A stretch of 8,580 bases of DNA, from assembly GCA_041744735.1 (NCBI GenBank), contig JBGTKH010000266.1, positions 1 to 8,580 of the forward strand, in the 5' to 3' direction. Made by a program: the position numbers and the translations under genes. Under the pieces are notes generated by a model. That model did not search any database and was not told the DNA's origin. It saw only the letters and a list, made by a program, of their open reading frames with translations. This DNA is from JBGTKH01 sp041744735 (lineage in GTDB: Bacteria > Planctomycetota > Planctomycetia > Pirellulales > Pirellulaceae). Of this stretch, positions 6,657 to 8,580 are shown piece after piece; position 1 is the first letter of the stretch, and each line of letters starts with the position of its first letter.

Positions 6657-7898
6657 ATGCTCAAGTCGCACACGAAGTCCATTCTAGAAACGCTCGGGCG
6701 AGGTCCGATTCATCCGTTTCCCGCGCGCATGGCGCCTGGTATAGCGCTTGAGGCTTTAGGTGATGGCAAGGTACCGCTCCGAGTGCTAGACCCGATGGCG
6801 GGCTCGGGCACCGTGCTTGCCGTGGCACGTGCCAATGGGCATCGCGCCATCGGAGTTGATCTGGACCCGCTTGCGGTGCTTTTGGCCGGCGTGTGGACAC
6901 GGACGATTGACGCCGAGAGTGCGAATGCAAAGGCGAGCGAGGTGCTCGCCCGCGCCAAATCGGCGTTTGGGTCATTGTCCACAGGATCTGCATACCCGCC
7001 AAAAAGCGATAACGAGACCCGTAAGTTCATCCGGTATTGGTTCGACGACTACGCGCGACGTCAATTGGCCTCTTTGTCAAGTGCTATCGGCCGCGTGCGC
7101 GACGACGCGACGCGCGACGTACTGTGGTGTGGATTTTCGCGGCTAATAATCACCAAAAGCGCGGGGGCATCGCTTGCAATGGATCTGTCACACAGCCGGC
7201 CCCACAAGAAATTCACGAACGCACCGATCAAGCCATTCAACCGATTCATTTCTGCCATAGAAACGGTGGTGTCAAATTGTCCGCAAAGCGGTAGCAATTC
7301 CCTAGGCCCACCAGCGATCGTCAAGCAGGGTGATGCCCGAAAGTTGGACGTTGAAGATAGCTCGGTCGATCTCGTGCTCACTTCTCCGCCTTACCTGAAC
7401 GCAATCGACTACATGCGGTGCAGTAAATTTACGCTCGTGTGGATGGGCTACAATGTCGGCGAGCTTCGTAAAATTCGCGGCGAAAGTGTGGGCGCGGAAG
7501 TATCATCCCAAAAGGCGATGGAAGCCGAATGGGTAAGGGTGCTTATCAAACAGCTTGGACTCAAGCCAAAACTAAGCGACCACGACCATGCGATCTTAGC
7601 CCGATATGTCTGGGATATGGGCCATGCACTCACAGAAGTCTCGCGAGTGCTAAAGACGGGCGGCCGCGCCGTCTATGTGGTCGGCGATTCGACAGTCCGT
7701 GGAACGTTCATCCGCAACTCAGCGATTGTTGTCGCCGTCGCACAGGAGCACGGACTGACTCTCCAGTCCAGGCACTCGCGTGCGTTACCTGCCAATAGGC
7801 GATACTTGCCGCCGCCGAAGCGCGGCGTGGCGAGCACATCGATCGATGCGAGGATGCGGCGCGAGGTCGTCTTGGAGTTCAAAAAACCAGCAGCGTAA
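6657..7898 (+). CDS. SPPY-type DNA amino-methyltransferase (probably N4-cytosine)
   Basis: This 413-aa S-adenosylmethionine-dependent DNA methylase probably acts on the exocyclic amino group of cytosine or adenine. Motif X is HPFPARMAP (19-27). Motif I is LDPMAGSGT (44-52), followed by the acidic GVDLDP (66-71). Motif IV is TSPPYLNAIDY (242-250), with the catalytic SPPY at 243-246; SPPY favours N4-cytosine but does not prove it. The order is X, I, then IV, with about 190 residues between I and IV. That insert includes KSAGASLAMDLSHSRPH (around 167-183) and may hold the target recognition part. After motif IV come FTLVWMGYNVGELRKIRGESVGAEV and a strand AVYVVGDSTV. The ATG at 6657 follows AGAGG (6641-6645). 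The gap to the GHKL gene is 48 bp with no terminator seen, so the two are probably co-transcribed and form one restriction-modification unit. GC is also low here (28/60 at 7201-7260). Confidence 0.88.
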   Translation: MLKSHTKSILETLGRGPIHPFPARMAPGIALEALGDGKVPLRVLDPMAGSGTVLAVARANGHRAIGVDLDPLAVLLAGVWTRTIDAESANAKASEVLARAKSAFGSLSTGSAYPPKSDNETRKFIRYWFDDYARRQLASLSSAIGRVRDDATRDVLWCGFSRLIITKSAGASLAMDLSHSRPHKKFTNAPIKPFNRFISAIETVVSNCPQSGSNSLGPPAIVKQGDARKLDVEDSSVDLVLTSPPYLNAIDYMRCSKFTLVWMGYNVGELRKIRGESVGAEVSSQKAMEAEWVRVLIKQLGLKPKLSDHDHAILARYVWDMGHALTEVSRVLKTGGRAVYVVGDSTVRGTFIRNSAIVVAVAQEHGLTLQSRHSRALPANRRYLPPPKRGVASTSIDARMRREVVLEFKKPAA

Positions 7899-7997
7899 AG
7901 AGAAACTGGCTGTTGCTCTAGATGTGCGCGATTGGATTTGCGGTGGAGTTGACGGCCGTCTGCGGCGAATTACCGTGACACGAGGAGCAGGATTCGA

Positions 7998-8219
7998 ATG
8001 AACCGCGAAGAACTGACCCGCCGGATCGCTCAGGGACCTGTTCGGATTCGCCTGAATAATGGCGAAACTGTGGACATTCCCAGTGCAGAAATGGCGACGG
8101 TTAGCGACATCTCCGCGGCGGTGCTGGTTCGTGGCGAAGATGGGCGGCTGCGTCATCGGCATCTGGCTTTGGTCTGTATTTGCAGTGTCGAAGAGTTGAG
8201 CGAGGCACCCGACGCGTAG
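7998..8219 (+). CDS. Small hypothetical protein, 73 aa
   Basis: I do not recognise a named family. The 73-aa protein is soluble, with no signal peptide or membrane segment. It starts MNREELTRRIAQGPVRIRLN, then GETVDIPSAEMATVS, VLVRGEDGRLRHRHLALVCI and an acidic tail. The pattern suggests a small beta-rich fold: strand, turn with NG, strand, then EDGRLRH and a final hydrophobic strand. Short proteins of this style (polar helix, R-L-NG, a residue list, then a DG turn and a hydrophobic strand) are common as singletons in planctomycetes, from memory. AGGAG (7983-7987) precedes the ATG by 10 bases, which supports translation. It lies 99 bp downstream of the methyltransferase on the same strand, so co-transcription is possible, but nothing in its sequence links it to DNA restriction. 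Confidence 0.65.
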   Translation: MNREELTRRIAQGPVRIRLNNGETVDIPSAEMATVSDISAAVLVRGEDGRLRHRHLALVCICSVEELSEAPDA

Positions 8220-8284
8220 CAAGGAACGCCGTCTGGAGGTTGTTTACCAATCGCTCGTCCGCCAAGGCGATTGGGAAATAGCAA

Positions 8285-8418
8285 TCGCGCAGTTCGGGTA
8301 GTGATACCATTTGTAGGTTGGACGCCTTCGTCCGACAAAGAATCCGCGTGAAATATCGGACGGACGAAGGCGTCCATCCTACGAATGCATCAAGTGGTAT
8401 CACTACCTCAATTCGCGC
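8285..8418. repeat. Large nested inverted repeat (MITE- or REP-like palindromic element)
   Basis: Two arms face each other around a short centre. The outer arms GTAGTGATACCA (8298-8309) and TGGTATCACTAC (8395-8406) are perfect 12-bp reverse complements. The inner arms 8313-8334 and 8361-8382 match as reverse complements at 21 of 22 positions. The centre (8335-8360) is unpaired. The right arm has about nine extra bases (around 8384-8394) between its two blocks. Outside the 12-bp blocks the similarity continues imperfectly, with CGCGC on each side (about 8285 to 8418). There is no ORF inside. It could be a nonautonomous mobile element, a dispersed palindromic repeat, or a strong structured terminator for the 73-aa gene upstream. 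Confidence 0.75.
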
Positions 8419-8427
8419 GCGGCTGAC

Positions 8428-8481
8428 TTGTCCTTTTTAAAGCGACAAATTGGCGAGATATTATCCTTTTAGGAAGGACAA
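8428..8481. repeat. Second inverted repeat with competing hairpins
   Basis: The arm TTGTCCTTTTTAAA (8428-8441) and the arm TTTAGGAAGGACAA (8468-8481) are reverse complements at 12 of 14 positions. The left arm can also pair with the nearer GACAA at 8444-8448 (TTGTC/GACAA plus CTTT/AAAG), so two structures compete. The stretch between includes an AT-rich segment GAGATATTATCC. It could be a structured transcript end, a protein-binding site or the terminal part of a mobile element. No ORF explains it. Confidence 0.5.
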
Positions 8482-8540
8482 CTGCGGGACCGGAAGGTTA
8501 GGTAGTGTCCCAACATTGTGTTGCTGCGCGGTTTTGGGTG

Positions 8541-8568
8541 GCTGGGGCTGGGTCCGCGAAGCCCCAGC
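8541..8568. repeat. 9-bp perfect hairpin
   Basis: GCTGGGGCT (8541-8549) pairs perfectly with AGCCCCAGC (8560-8568) around a 10-base loop GGGTCCGCGA. No U-run follows on the + strand; on the - strand the bases after it are also not T-rich, so it is not a textbook intrinsic terminator. It could be a REP-like dispersed hairpin or the end of a gene lying beyond the window. Confidence 0.55.
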
Positions 8569-8580
8569 TTGCGACGCACT

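Overview
The window looks like part of a Planctomycetota chromosome, probably Pirellulales-like. The clues are a Tat-exported Gfo/Idh/MocA oxidoreductase beside a secreted HEAT-repeat protein, a tRNA 3' end without an encoded CCA, and GC-rich backbone genes. This placement comes from gene content and style, not from a database match. All protein-coding genes that I accept are on the + strand.

Left end (1-247): a 47-bp 3' fragment of a tRNA-Ala(CGC) gene, from anticodon stem to discriminator base, has no D-arm or 5' acceptor strand. It looks like the displaced attachment-site copy left when an integrative element entered a tRNA gene, with most of the element outside the window to the left. Backbone (248-3778): a Tat-exported oxidoreductase is followed by a 713-aa secreted HEAT-repeat protein whose C-terminal domain resembles DUF3395. 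Both probably act outside the cytoplasm, possibly in sugar-related catabolism.

Junction (3779-4052): this short stretch holds two gene remnants in different frames. One is an ABC-transporter Walker A region missing two residues of the P-loop. The other is the last ~55 codons of a PIN-domain (VapC-like) toxin. It looks like an insertion and decay hotspot.

Defence-like cassette (4053-7898): a two-gene unit with visibly lower GC. The first gene encodes an 851-aa GHKL ATPase of MutL/MORC/HSP90 type (N box NSFDAGA, DDGEGM, GKFGIGKLA) fused to a C-terminal PD-(D/E)XK nuclease-like domain (D613, E636-x-K638). The second, 48 bp downstream, encodes a 413-aa SPPY-type amino-methyltransferase, probably N4-cytosine. 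The simplest reading is an ATP-dependent restriction-modification system: the methylase marks self DNA, and the GHKL protein senses and cuts unmarked DNA. Prokaryotic MORC/MutL-like ATPases in restriction-modification operons have been proposed by comparative genomics, but this single-chain ATPase-nuclease plus SPPY methylase unit is the best candidate here for a poorly characterised system.

Right end (7899-8580): a 73-aa hypothetical protein with a good ribosome binding site is followed by ~360 bp without a gene. That stretch contains a large nested inverted repeat (8285-8418), a second set of competing inverted repeats (8428-8481) and a strong 9-bp hairpin (8541-8568).
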